NCBI GenBank assembly: GCA_026120185.1
Contig: JANUWF010001636.1
Coordinates: 124,001 to 188,000, forward strand
Direction: 5' to 3'
DNA: 64,000 bases
From: Voacanga thouarsii
Lineage: Eukaryota > Streptophyta > Magnoliopsida > Gentianales > Apocynaceae
Made by a program: the position numbers and the translations under genes. The notes beneath the pieces are model-generated. The model was not told where the DNA came from, did no database searches, and worked only from the letters and a program-made list of their open reading frames with translations. This document shows positions 11,920 through 31,071 of the stretch, in pieces. The stretch's first letter is position 1. Every line of letters begins with the position of its first letter.

Positions 11920-12584
11920 TTGCGTGAATGATTCGGAGACCTTAAATATGAATTTGCTTCTTCTTCTTCCATTCGTAACTTGGAAGAAGAAATCCCCAAA
12001 CCATGAAATGTACCCAACATCATTAGCAAAAACAATGCCCAGAAAATCAAATTTGAAATCCCAGCAAAAAATCACTCCCAGTTTAAATCTTAAACTCTAG
12101 CTATAAAAAGTAAGACTCAGAGTACGATAAAGAATTATTAGGAAAAGGAAAATGATCAACACAATCTTTCTTTGTTCACCTTCATAGAGAAGAATTTTCA
12201 GAAAAGAGCAATAAATGTATGTTTTTTTTTTTTTTTGGTTTTTCTCTCCAGAGAGGGAAAGAGAAAGGCAATTATTTCTAGAGTCTCATTCTTGGAACTG
12301 TAGAGCTAGGAGGTCAAGGGCTTGTTGATGAGAGACGCCAATGCTAAGGAGGTCAAAGGCTGCTCTCAAGTCCTCTTGCTCTTGTTTCTTTAGAGCCTAT
12401 CTGCGTTCCTCAACAGTGACACTAATTTGATGCTATAGATCATTAATTCCATCAACAATCACTGTGTTCATAAGGAGGGTGGTTGCCCCTCTTTGCTCCG
12501 CCAATGATTTCTTCAATCTCCACCCAATTCAAAACCAACCACCCTTGATCTTTTTAATCCATGGATATTTGCCTGCTAGATATA
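11920..12584. other. Intergenic region
   Basis: This is the 5' flank of the minus-strand coiled-coil gene, with a T-run at 12222-12236. I see no gene or clear element. Confidence 0.5.
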
Positions 12585-12589
12585 GTCGA

Positions 12590-14556
12590 TGTAGTTTGGA
12601 AAAACAGAGGGAGCCATGCTCTGCGGGGAAAAAAAACAGAGGCAAAAAAAAAAACACAACGTTAAACAACAGTATAGATGCGTTTAATCCATACCTCTGT
12701 GTGCCTTAAGCCTCTTTGGCTATGAAGAAATCGACTGGACCGTAGGAATAACTCCTCCTCCGTTTGATGAAGCTTCCAGTTGAAAGCCCACTATCTTCCT
12801 ACTACGCCTTATTTGCATAAACGCCAAACTTCCCGAATCTCGGAATATTCTACTGTATCAATCCTTGTTGGTGAGAGTAGTCTCAACGTTCTTGGTTATC
12901 TTGCTATTGATTAACAAATACTAAGAACAACAAGAGAAAGAGAGGTCACGAGAGAGAGAGAGAGCTTGGAAAAATAGGGGTTTTTTTTTCACGAGAGACG
13001 TGAGTATCTCTAGCAAAGTCAAGATCTCTGATCTCTGATAACAATATCTCATGGGATATAATATTTCAAACACTCGAATGTTATCAACAGAGTAAGTTTT
13101 TCTTAACCTTAAACTCTTCTTCTGAATTGTATCTGGAAAAACCCTATGGTCTTGGCTATTGGGCCAAAATAATATTTATTATTTTCCTTAGACCCGAAAA
13201 GCCCAAAATAATAAACATTAATTATTTATTTTCTAGGCTTATAAAAATAACCCAATAAATAACTAATTAGCCCAAATGAACCAAAAAATAATTAAATATT
13301 AATTATTTATTTCCTGGACTTATAGAAATAACCCAATAAATAATTAAATAAACCTTTTTTCATCTAGTTTAAGCCCAGTTTAATTTTCTAATTATTCAAA
13401 CTGGACCTTGGCCCTGAAGAATTAATTAACCAATTAAACCAAATAATATATTTCTCTCAACTTCTTTTAATTTATTTTTATTCCAATCTAATAATAAATT
13501 AGACTTCCTGAATAAAATAAAATCCTTTTTAACTGAGACCAATTCCTCAACCCAAAAATAATTAGAACTTACGAGCTATTCCGAGGACCAAAAAGACACA
13601 TCGTCTTGGCTACTAAAATGACCAAAATACCCCTACTATATAAATAGCTATATTGTGCATTTTAAATATTTTCTAATATCACTATAAGAAAATATTGACC
13701 CCAAAGACAATGTTGCGTTAGCAAAATCTCTGATCTATAGGTTAAATGACAAAAATACCCCTCTACACATCGCCATGCATTTAGAAAAAAAAATGTACTA
13801 ACACATCTCTAACTGATATCTACCATCCTTAGGCTTCTAGTCCAATTATCCACGACTTCTTAGAGTGTATCCGCTTTCCAAGGGAGCTACCTTAAAGCAA
13901 ACATCCAAGTCATGTTTCCTAGAGCCTTGGACATTTAGATCATTCAGACAACCACAAGAGGCGATATTGTGTAGAAACTATATTGTACAAGTCTGTCTTA
14001 ACTAACTAGTTACATATACCCAATATACAAGTATATTGGTTCTACAATAGAACCTCAACTAAGGCATATCAAAGCACATGCTTCCAATTTCGTCAGACCA
14101 TCAACTCATATTCAAGTCGTAGAATACTAGTCCACGCTGTAATAGTAGTAATCTAGGTTTCTTCCAAATAGTACTTTAAGAAACTACTACTACAGGTCTT
14201 GTTTTACGTATTCAAAATACGCTTATGTCATGAAGTGAGTGGACTGCTCACTGGCTAAAGGTAAGTCACTCCCCATTTGAAATTAAAAATATAATAACCT
14301 AAATATGATGAAATTTCCATTCTTATCAATCGGTTAAAAATAAATATTTATGTGTTAAATAACCCGTGATCCATACCTTACTGTGAAAGACCACCATTCA
14401 CATGGATCACTTATTTAAATACAATGAGTCTTTTCCAAACGAAATTGTGCACAAATAAAAAGTAAATTCACAAACGATTTCTGAAAATAAATTCTTTTAT
14501 TAAAACATTCGATATTTACATTAGGAATCTAGTCTAAGAGGGTATACTTCCCAACA
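12590..14556 (-). mobile_element. Probable solo LTR, about 1.97 kb
   Basis: On the minus strand the segment starts TGTTGGGAAGTATACC and ends CCAAACTACA, i.e. TG...CA ends. It is flanked by the same 5-bp string GTCGA (12585-12589 and 14557-14561), as left by LTR element insertion. No gag or pol is present, and neither end sequence is repeated inside, so a solo LTR or a non-coding LARD-like derivative fits. A 5-bp match plus TG/CA could arise by chance over 2 kb, so this is moderate evidence. Confidence 0.55.
13210..13360. repeat. Imperfect direct repeat in LTR
   Basis: Two related units of about 50 bp, containing TTATTTATTT and ATAACCCAATAAATAA, lie near 13219-13268 and 13297-13352 inside the proposed LTR. 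Confidence 0.6.
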
Positions 14557-14561
14557 GTCGA

Positions 14562-15198
14562 AAACCAGATACTTTCTTGATCTACTAGTTTGTATGATGG
14601 ACTGCTAGAAAAAAAGATTGAATCTTTTACTGCATATTCGTCTTCTATCTGCCTTCCTTAATCTTGTTTTGGTTCTCCCCAGAACACACCAAAAAAATTA
14701 AAAGAAAAAAAAATGTTTGAAGCTGTGATGATGATAAGGGGGATCTCTAAGTGGTTTTTGGGCATTAAGAGATAATAGCAGCCACATCTTGGCTGGGCAA
14801 CCCTGGATGGCAAATTTGGGTAGCCCCTAACCTGTAACTGGTGTTGTAGCCATGGCAGATTTATTTCTCAATCACTGCTCTGCTTTGTCCCTTTTAGGGT
14901 TTAGATTTTCTTTATTTAGAGTGAGAAATTCTTCCGGGCTAAGAAAAGAAAAGGAAAGTAAGGAGATGAAGAGTTCGTTGAGGAATACACAATGATTGAA
15001 GGATTATGGGCATTGAATCTAGACGGAAAATCGAAGAGACAAAACGGGAGGAGAGGAGGAGATCGAAGAGGCGAGGAAGAGAGTCAATGATGAATTGTCT
15101 TCTGCAAGGAAGTAGAGCCGAAGTCAGGTGGATGGCACATGTCATACTCTCTGTTAATTTCAAATGACAAATGACAACACTAGAGGCTTTTCCTTTAG

Positions 15199-15255
<57 letters not shown>

Positions 15256-16221
15256 TTTCTTTTTTTAAAAAAAATTAAAAGGACATTTTTACAAAGTCAT
15301 TGTTTTTCTATAATAAATAGTACTACTAATAAGTTCAGTCAAAAACACGCTAATTATACCTACGGGATTGCGTAAGTGGTGAAATAAGGAAAGAATTTGC
15401 ATAATTACGATCAAACTCAAATTTATATGATTAAAAATAATTTATCAAATAAATTTTTAACATCAGTAATAATGCTTTGATTTTTGTTCCAGAACAAGAA
15501 AGGAAAAGAATTAATGAAGTGACATATTAAATGGATACTATAAAAGTTCCGCTACAAATCCGAAATTAAAGGTTATTCTTTCCAATATTGGTTCCTACAG
15601 ATGCTACAATCATTAATCCTATATAGATTTCAAGCTGTTGACTGCAAAGTTGAAAATTTTTAACATTTATAAATTTCGAATTCTTTTAAACTGAAACTTT
15701 TATTTATTTTCCGCAACTTTATAATCTTTGAATATAACTTAACCTCTGAGTATAACTTTTAAAGTAACTTGAAATCGACAAAACGTACTGTTCCTAATGC
15801 GAAATTCACAGGTGTCCACAAACGTGAGCTAAAAAGCACAATAATTTCACATACTATTTACAGTACTCATACCATGGTTCCGTTCCATGACCAAAAGCAA
15901 AGTATTCAGCCAACAAAAATCAAGCCTACAAGTCTCCAAATTTGGTTGAATGAAACAAACAAACAAACAAACAAACGAATCATGTTAGACTAATCAGCCA
16001 CCATCTTGCTTCGCAAAACTACATTTGACGAGTGTGGGAAGCTTCCTGAGAATATATGAAGAGCCTGCCTTCTTGGTTGACAAGAAAAGCAGCAATGTCA
16101 TGCTATGCTCATATGATGCGCCTTCCAACGGGCAGTTCGAATAGTCTTCTTTACCTCAAAACTTCTGCAACTGAGACTTGCAATCCATGTCACAAAAACC
16201 TGCAGTCTCTACTATATATGC
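14562..16221. other. Intergenic; long TA microsatellite
   Basis: A (TA)n tract occupies about 15199-15248, and an AAAC repeat lies at about 15955-15976. No gene is supported; the last part is probably the 3' flank of the COR27-like gene. Confidence 0.6.
15199..15248. repeat. TA microsatellite, about 25 units
   Basis: Uninterrupted alternating T and A. Confidence 0.95.
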
Positions 16222-18311
16222 CTAGAATTCTTTGGAGGAATCCTGGCCTTCAGCAACATCTCCTAGAAGGGATAACTTGTCAAAAGGAACAACCTGCATA
16301 ATTATTATGGAAACGTTTAAAATCGACTGGAATTAGCATTCCATATTCATCTCATGACTGAAGCATAAACTATACCTGATCATTGAGTGAACCGGCTGCT
16401 TTTGAAATTTTCCTACATTTGTTGCTGCGTATCCTGCTTGACTTATCTTCTTCAGAAACTTCATCCACAAAGTTTTGATCTGTCACCTCTGTGCAGAACA
16501 TAATCATCCACGATATTAGGTTATTCAAAGTTAGGGAGAGAATCGAAACAAACTAAGAAGAGGTCTGGCATTCTCAGGTTATATGAACATCCATAAGGAT
16601 TTCTAATCTCATACTAAAGTGCTGATTTTGTTTGATAACTACAAAAAATTTCTCTTATGCCTAGCATGTTGCACTCGAAGTATTATCTGTGATGCTATGA
16701 TATGCTGCACCCTCACGGCAGACAACCCTCCCATCCAGTTTACAATGTCTTGCAGGAAATTCACCATATAAAAGTGAAAAATTGATCAAAAAAAGATGCA
16801 AGGACAATATGAGAACTTGCCCTGAAGCTAAAAGAATGATAGACCTACTTCACTTCCTAAGTTCCTGGCAGTCCACACATGCCAAGCTTGTACTCTTCTT
16901 TAGAGAATTGAATAAGAAATGCGACAATGAACAAAACCAAGTGCACTCAAAATAGAAGTGATATAAATTTGCAATTGAACCATTTTGGATATCATCATTT
17001 ACCAGCATTGCTGCCAATAGAATCATGGTTGTCCAAATGCAAATGAGAATCAGTAGCTAATGGAGTTCTTTTATGTGAAGCTGGAGATGTGCTGTTTCCC
17101 CTCCTGCCCGAGAGCTTGTGGTGTTGGATCCAAGGATCTGCCAAAATAGTGCCAGGCCTTTCCCCCTTGTTCACTCGAGTTGTTTCTCTCCTAAAATTGA
17201 TTCTAGCCCAAGATCCGTCTCGGAAAACCTTGAACTAATATGAGAAATAAGGGGGATAAGTAACCATATGTTTGAAAATCCAACGGGATTGACAAAAGCA
17301 TGGCAAAGGAGTTCCTAAAAGAGTGATGAAAATAAATTAGATGTCCAACCTGGCCAGAAGGGGTAGGTGTCCCTTTCCCGTTGTCCTTTTGGCTGGAAAC
17401 TTTAGGTTCTGATGAACCTTCTACATCAGGGCGCCAACCCAACATATCCAATGAATCATATAGCTGGTTGACAAATGAAGCTTCCACAGAATTAAGATAT
17501 AAACTGTGTTTTTCGTCTGTCCATTTTGTGGCCTTTGATCCTGTCTTTTGAGACTCCTGATATAAAACAACCAACCTGCATTAGATAATTTCCAATGCAA
17601 AAAATTCTCCCCTCCACCTGGTGAGCTACTCATTTCCCATTCACTCTAAACTCTCTAAGGTAAGAGATGAAACAATGACAGTTTCAGAGAGTTTCTACTT
17701 TGAATAATTAAGACTTCCACAACATTCTTCTATCTTCATTTCTTCCCTGTCCAGCGTTATTAATAAGCATTTCATTTTCTTTCTTATTTTCTGAATTTTC
17801 GACTCAAAAATTTAGCAGAACGTTTCATCACACCCTCTGTTCGCTTAGTTCCTCCAAAATTTGCTCTGCCAGACCAACTGGCCCTTCTGCAGCCAACCAT
17901 CAAGCACCAACAGTCCATGGGAAACTAAAGAGTAAGGGAAATACAATACAAGTTCTTCCACCCAATTTCACAGGCCATCCCGGACAGACCTTCACCTGAT
18001 TTTTTTTTTTCACAGAATTATTTCCCACAGAATTATCTAAAGCCCCCGACCGTATAAATAAACAAACCCCAGAATTAACACAAGATATATTGATCAAAGA
18101 TTCGCCCTTTATCAGATATTCAGATAGCAGAAACCAAAATAATTCCAAGAAAATGCAAAAAACAGAAGCAAAGGCAAAAATTTACCAGCAGAGATGAAAC
18201 ATCTCGATGTTCTTTGCGACTTCTTGAACCCTTTCCACTACTCAATTCACAAAGGTGAGACGGGGTTGGCGCCACATCAGGCCCAGCCGATGAACCGCTT
18301 AACCTACGCAT
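16222..18311 (-). CDS. COR27/COR28-like cold- and clock-regulated protein (5 exons)
   Basis: Coding exons are 18311-18186, 17556-17350, 17234-17003, 16488-16376 and 16293-16222, all GT/AG with matching phases, giving 249 residues. The start is the first ATG in frame (MRRLSGSSAG). Family signatures are TKWTDEKHSLYLNSVEASFV, NQLYDSLDMLGW, FKVFRDGSW with INFRRE, and LADPWIQH. These are the conserved blocks of the plant COR27/COR28 family, small nuclear proteins that in Arabidopsis link the circadian clock, light and cold signalling. There is no known enzymatic domain. The upstream DNA carries evening-element and G-box motifs (separate entry). The gene appears intact. Whether it is the COR27 or COR28 orthologue cannot be told here. 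Confidence 0.88.
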
Positions 18312-18468
18312 ATTACCAGAATCAGACGAAACAAACAAAGAAACTTCTGAATTTAGAAGTATCTGAGATAAAGAAGTCTCTTTGTTAGTTGTAACTCAAC
18401 TTCATCAATCCTTTGCCGATTTGATTTTTATTCATTAGCTTTTGGCTTTGTTTTTGTCCGAAGAAGGA

Positions 18469-18607
18469 AAAATATCGCCCGAAAAGCGCAGTGCCAGATG
18501 TCATACCTTTTACACGTGTGAAGCCAAATCATGAAACCACCCCATTGGACTATCTCCGTGGAAAAGACCGGAGGCGGTGAGATATTTTGTTGGTGCCCAA
18601 AATATCA
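18469..18607 (-). promoter_or_regulatory. Evening-element and G-box cluster upstream of COR27-like gene
   Basis: An exact evening element (AAAATATCT on the minus strand) is at 18580-18588. Related strings AAAATATCG (18469-18477) and AAAATATCA (18599-18607) are on the plus strand, and a palindromic G-box ACACGTGT is at 18512-18519. All lie 158-296 bp upstream of the ATG. Evening elements bind CCA1/LHY-type MYB factors; G-boxes bind HY5, PIF and ABF-type bZIP or bHLH factors. Binding here is inferred. Confidence 0.7.
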
Positions 18608-19302
18608 TAGGCTTTTGATCTCTCATGTTACTCTCTTTGTCTTTATAAAATTGATTTATTTATTATTTTAAATTATTTTTAAAATTTAAATATTTTTTAA
18701 AAAATTTATTATAAAATAATCATATAATATATACATATATTATTTTTATATATTTAAATTTAATATTAAATATTATGAGATTCACATATTTATTATTTAT
18801 ATTTTTATATTTTTATTTTTATTTTTATTTTTATATAAAATTTTGTGTCAAATCTATTACTATTAATTTTAATGAAACGGAAAGAATATCTTTTTTCTTA
18901 TGTTCTAAGTAGTTGCGGCCACATTTTCAATCTTTAGTGACGTCTTGTGTAATCCTATTATAGATATTTTACTTTGAATTGAATCTTAACCTTATTAAAA
19001 TATAAAGTATATTTAATAAGATAAGAATGTTTAAATAATTTATTTGCACTCTCTGTTTGTTTATCAGAAAAAACATTTGATTTTTCTTGATTTTTATGAG
19101 TTAAATGATTTTTTAGAAAAAGTAAAGTTAAAATATTCAAAAATTTAAGGGATAATCATCTATTTTTGTTTTATCTAAGTTTGTTTTCGATTACTAATAA
19201 TATGTTTAATTATGGTGAAAAGAAAAAGAGATGTAAATATGATTGTAAATGGGTAATTTATGCAATTTAGTTATGAAAGAAAAAAAAAGTAAATTAAAAG
19301 AG

Positions 19303-19432
19303 GAGAAATTTTTATATATATCGGGTTCACGTAGATTAACAATTTTAGAAATTTGTACTTACAACTTGCACTGCACATAGTATAATCTTCTAAAACTATT
19401 AGTCTACGTGGACCAGATTCATATTAGAATTT
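19303..19432. mobile_element. Foldback MITE-like unit A
   Basis: Two arms of about 54 bp are imperfect reverse complements: one arm contains TTCACGTAGATTAACAATTT and the other the complement of ATTAGTCTACGTGGACC. A related unit follows at once and another is at 28627-28752, so this is a small repeat family. No clear target duplication was found. Confidence 0.6.
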
Positions 19433-19436
19433 TCGT

Positions 19437-19552
19437 TAGAGAAATTCTTACATAGATTCGATTTATGTGGACCAAAAGCTTTAAAAAATTGTATCATATA
19501 ATTTACACGGTATGTAATACAACTTTCTAAAATTATTGATCTACATAGAGAA
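19437..19552. mobile_element. Foldback MITE-like unit B
   Basis: Arms run from GAAATTCTTACATAG to the complement of CTACATAGAGAATTC, with a short AT-rich centre. It is related in layout and arm sequence to units A and C. Confidence 0.55.
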
Positions 19553-20569
19553 TTCTATTTTTACGTCAAAAAAATAATCCATCCAAATTTAAATAAATTG
19601 AGACTTAAATCAAGACAATATTTATCATCTACTTTTCTTTCGTCTCAACTAAACAAAATAAAAATAAAAATTTTCCCCTCCTTTCTCCTTTTTCTTTGTG
19701 AATCAAATATGGAATAAGATTACAACATTAGAGAGACAATTGGGAAAGAGAGAATCTAATGCCAAGAATCGAAGGGATTTTCTGCGCGCTCTGCATCCGA
19801 AATGGCGTTGAATATTTCAAAGAAAAGGATTTGTCATCCTCCCACCAAGCATATGCTTAATAAATATCATGTTGTTCCTGGAATTTTGTTCAGGAAAGTG
19901 TAGCGTGAAAGACAAAAGAAAACGGGTAGGACATCTGGGCATTTGTGCCCACCCACCTCATCCTGCTTTTTTCCTAGTTTTTTGGTCATTTTTGCCATAC
20001 AATGAGAGGCAAAAGTCAGAACACTCTTGTAAAATAAGCAACTGAGGTTGTACACAAGTCTGAATTTTTATAGAGATTTCGTCTTCAACTCACCTAGAAC
20101 CATGTGCAGTTCAAACTCGAATTTGAACCTAAATTTAAAAAAAAAAGAATTAAATTTGGTTTGATTATTTCAAATTTCAGTATGAAAGAAACTCTACAAG
20201 AAAATTAATTATAATATAAATAGAAGAAAAAGTAGAGGAATGTAATTCAGCTTTTGCCACCTTTTCGGTGCTGAAGATGCTCCTAGTCTTTGAATTAAGC
20301 TGTGAGACAGTAACGATTGGCCACAAATACTATAATGCCTAAAGGCGCAAAAGAAAGAAGCAAGAATCATTTTCCGTGGCAGACGGGGCATTCTTTTGAA
20401 ATTAGTCATCATCTGACACACAACTTATGATCATGTGACAACAAAACAACTACTACTACCATGGTCTAGCAGCTGTTTACCCCAAAACAAGATGAAAAAC
20501 CTACCTTTCTAGGGTTGGAGAAAGACATTCGTGTCAGCTTCTCATGGTTTCTTTCCCTATGAAAACCTT

Positions 20570-21034
20570 AACAGCTTGTTCGGATTGAAGGAAACGAAGG
20601 GAGAAGAGAGGAGAGGAAATGAAAAGTTTAAACTTTCAGTATGTAGATTAATATTTTATAAAGAAAATAAAAAAAATGAGAGAGGAATAAAATGATTAGA
20701 TTTAGTATCTTTCCATCCAAATGTGGACAGAAGCGAAAGGAGAGGAAATCTTATCACTCTTAATAAATAGACTAAAATATTTAATATTATTACATCAAAT
20801 TAGTGAATAAAAATATAAACCCAAATAGTATCCTTCCCTTTCTTTTCCTTCCAAACTCTTTTCCAAATGCTATATCTAACATTTCCTTTCCTTTGCTTCA
20901 ATATCTAACCAAACACTATAAATAATTATTAATGTCCTCTCCTCTCCTCTCCTTTCTCTCTTTTCCTTTCCTCCTCCTCCTCCTCCTCCTCCTCCTCTCC
21001 TTTCCTTTCTTTTTTCTCAATCCAAACAGGCCCT
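20570..21034. mobile_element. MITE-like element with GCCTGTTTGGATTGAG ends
   Basis: The left end (GCTTGTTCGGATTGA followed by G/A-rich DNA) and the complement of the right end (GCCTGTTTGGATTGAG) form a terminal inverted repeat that continues into purine- and pyrimidine-rich arms. This end type is common in plant MITEs. Exact borders and target duplication are unresolved. Confidence 0.55.
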
Positions 21035-21534
21035 AGCTTGGGTACCTGCAACTAGCTAAAATTGTAAGAAGAAGGGGCCATTTGCAATGTCAACAAGAAC
21101 AATTGGGAACAAATATTACTCTGGGTAGGGAGAGAGCAAAGCCTGAAGAGACAGAGATTGAACAGAAGGGTAACATGAAATCAAAGCCATCAACCAAGAT
21201 TCGATTCTTAATTTTCTTCTTTGAGGTTACCATTTGCCAAAAGGTTACATATAATGGCCCTCAACCTAATATCTAACCATTTATTTCATAACCATATGTC
21301 CCCAAGATAGCAAATTGATTGGGTAAATAAACTTTTCCGCTGTACAGTAATGGTCATACATACATACATAAAATGGAAATGGAAGAACAAAATGGTCAAA
21401 CACAAAATCATTAGCTCTGGAGCTCAATGTTTATTCTCTTCTTTGTACAGTAATAGCCGTTTTAGCAAATAACACCTGTGAAAAGTTACTGAACCACAAG
21501 GTTGGTAAAAGGGTGAATGAGTTGATGTCCAAGA

Positions 21535-27918
<6,384 letters not shown>

Positions 27919-28626
27919 TTCTGTCAAACCAATAATGGGTTCTTGCTATACAAAAGAACTACCACTACAAATCAATCAGATCCCAGAAAGCACCCAAAAG
28001 AGATCCCATATATCAATGATAAGAAGCTTCCGTTAACATCATTACTGTCCGGAATCTTGACAGTTAAGAATTGTGGGAGAACTTCGAGGCAAGTTTAAGT
28101 AAAAAGTACGGAAACAAAAAAACAAGTGCTACTCGTTTTTCTTCTATTGCCTTATATAAATAGGGAAAGAAAGTGCCAAGGAGAGATCAGGTGGCGGGGT
28201 GCCTAGTGACAGTGTCTTTGCTCATATTGAACTGGCTATAGCCTGTCTGTAGGTATACGGTGAGCTGAATTTTGAGGTTTTATGCAAGACCTCGAGGATA
28301 CAGCGAAGAATGAAGGCAAGATTTGAAAGCATGAAGAAAGAAAGGACGGAAGTCCCACTATGCATCGGCGGAAGTCTACGGTTGGCCCTATTCTTCACTT
28401 AGGTAAAGCAAAAACGTAAACAAAATGACCATTTTTCATAAATGGAAATTTTCTTTTACCGCTTCTGTTTCTTGCCTTTCTTACCTTAATCTTTTACTAG
28501 GTGACAAATAGTTTCCTGCTTACAGGAGGACTTACCTAACACAAGATTAACATCTTCACATGTCCCCTGGATTCCAATCCTTTGACCCTCACTCCCAATG
28601 GCAATTAGTCTCCAAGTCTTCGAAAG

Positions 28627-28752
28627 AAGGAATTCTTACATGAAACGTGAATTTGTGGATTAAATATATCGATGAGTTGTACTGTATAATTTATGTTGTA
28701 CGTAGTAAAACTCATCAATACAATTAGTCCATGGACCATGTTAGAATTTTCC
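28627..28752. mobile_element. Foldback MITE-like unit C
   Basis: Arms GGAATTCTTACATGAAACG and the complement of CATGTTAGAATTTTCC are near reverse complements, with ATGAGTT strings symmetrically placed inside. It is the same family as the units at 19303-19552. Confidence 0.6.
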
Positions 28753-30519
28753 CTTCGAAAGACTTGACCGTATTCAGCCGCATGGCCTGTGGTCCATATT
28801 TTCTTAAGTCTATGTAGAAGAAAGAAAAAGAAAAAATAGAAAAAAAAACAAAGAATTTAAATTTTAAGTGTGTAGATCAATTTTTTGGAAATAAATGATA
28901 GAGAATAGAGGAATTACGTTTATTTTAAAAATATCAATGTCTTTTTCAATAACACAAAAAGGTAAGTAGAAATAGAAAGAAAGAAAGAGATGGAATTAAA
29001 TTTTTGTAATATTTAATATAGTTACATTAAATTAGTTAGTGAAACCATAAATTTAAACTGTCATCTTTTTATTTTATTATTATTTTTTGAACGTTATGTT
29101 TAATATTTTTTTTATTTTCAACTAAATATTATAAATAATTAACAAATTCTTCCTTCCTCATTCTTCTTCCTTTTTTTCAATCTAAATTGCCCTTAATATA
29201 TTTTAAAAATAAATCAAAGGATAAAGCTCTTTTTTTTAATATAGTACTACAATAAAAAATAAAATTTTAATATCTATTTTCATCATCCGAAATTAAAAAT
29301 TACATTTCATATTAAAATTTAATATAAAAATATTTAAATTTAGACCCAAAAGGGTAAGATGTAATACTATTACGTTTTGGATGCTTATCTAAATCAAAAG
29401 CTGTTTCTTAACATGGCAATTATTTGTGATAAAAATAATTGGAACATTGGAAATTTGTACAACAAAACTCATGTCAAGGAGTAGAAGAATTCCAGGGTAT
29501 GAGAAAAATAAAAATAAAAATTAAAGCCGTTATACTTATTACAAATGCCAGCTGGGCTGTGAATCAGGCTGGATTTAGAGGTGGGTGCGTTGGGGCACTC
29601 TACGCTTTAAAATTTTTAAATGGATCTTGGAAAAAATTAATTTTTAAATTTTATTATTTTAAATTTTTTAAAAATCATACAATATTATTCTCTATCCTAT
29701 CAATATTAAATTATTGATTCGTCTTTACTTCCCCTTCCTCAATCCTCTCTGGCGTCACGTATTTATCATTGCATCATGACACAAAGGTGCACCACTCCGC
29801 GTGTGGTTGAACTTGAAACCGCACCACTACGCCATGCCTTCTCGTGATACTCGTAACATTTTTTTTTATTTTTTTCCTCTCTTTATTTTATTTGATTTGG
29901 TTCAACTGTTCTATAAAAGTAAATAAAAAATAAATATAAAAATAAATAAAATATTTATCTCATTTGGTTGGATGTAGATGTAGATGAGAAATAAATCAGG
30001 AGGGATACTACCCCTCTCCCATCAATATTTTCTCTCCTCTCAATTTAGAGAGATTGGGGGAGAGAAAATAAAGTGATGGTAATAATGATAATATTAATTA
30101 CTCTTTAACATTAAAAATTTTAATAAAATAGATAATAAAAAATAAAAAATAAATTAAAGTAATTATTCTCTTTTTTCTTCCATCTCACTCTTCTTCTCCT
30201 TTCCTCTTTCTCTCGCCTTTGCGAACCAAAATAGACCTAAACCTAGGGAGGAGCGGGTGGATCAAGGATGTGCACTTAGCAACCAAGTTGTGGGAAATTA
30301 TAATTTTTTTTATAAAAAAATTATTTCTGATAATACTGATAAAGAAATAACTCCAGTGAATGATATATTTTATAAGATAAATGCCGTACCTCTACTCCCA
30401 TCATAATATGTTCTTGTAAGAATAAATTTATTTCTAATTTTGATTTTTTTTATAACTCAAATATCCAAGCTGTAATTCTTATTTTTTAATTTTTTTAATA
30501 ATTAACATATATTTCAACT

Positions 30520-31071
30520 GACTGGTCAATTAGAGTACTCCCACCACTTTTACCCTAGGCACTATGGTGTCCAATCCCTACCCTGGGACCCTAAGGTATT
30601 CGACTGTAAATTTGAGATGTATTTTAATTAATTAGTTAATTGAAAAGATCTCAATACGTATTTTAACTATTAGTCAATTGGGGTGTTTCTATCATTTTTG
30701 TCCTCGGGCTCGTGAATGATATAAATTGTGAAATGGGTAATAATTGAGAGGATCTCAGGATGTGTTTCAACCGCTAGTCAATTGGGAGTGTTCTCGCCAC
30801 TCATATCTTAGGGCCGGTGGAGGATATAAATCGTGAAATGTACAACTCGCACTTTGCCCGCTCCGACCACTCCTGCTATGTTGGAACCCTATGAATGATA
30901 TAAATTACAAAATATGTAACTCAATATACAATTCGTTTTTTACCATCCCTACCGCTCCTATTTTGGAACTCTATGAAGAATGTAAATCGCAATATAGAGA
31001 TAAGAATCGAACCCATGACCTTACGAGACGCTATTATTTATAAACTCGTACTTTATCATTATGCCATCTAC
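30520..31071 (-). mobile_element. tRNA-derived SINE with internally repeated body
   Basis: On the minus strand the head starts GTAGATGGCATAATGATAAA (A-box-like), and a B box GGTCATGGGTTCGATTC lies at 31020-31004. The body contains four related units ending in strings like GATTTACATTC, AATTTATATCATTCA and GATTTATATCCTCCA, about 100-130 bp apart, followed by the repeated CAATTGACTA. The tRNA-like promoter boxes define it as a SINE; the repeated body suggests internal duplication or several copies in tandem. Confidence 0.65.

Larger units (their letters stand above)
18312..21534. other. Intergenic region between COR27-like and NDR genes
   Basis: Besides the promoter motifs it holds two foldback MITE-like units (19303-19432 and 19437-19552), a larger MITE-like element (about 20570-21034) and a CTC microsatellite at about 20971-20997. 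Short minus-strand open frames around 19867-20421 have no recognisable domain and I do not support them as genes. Confidence 0.6.

Noticed and set aside
19867..20421. Two short minus-strand frames between COR27-like and NDR genes
   Set aside because: No domain, no splice partner and no flanking gene context.
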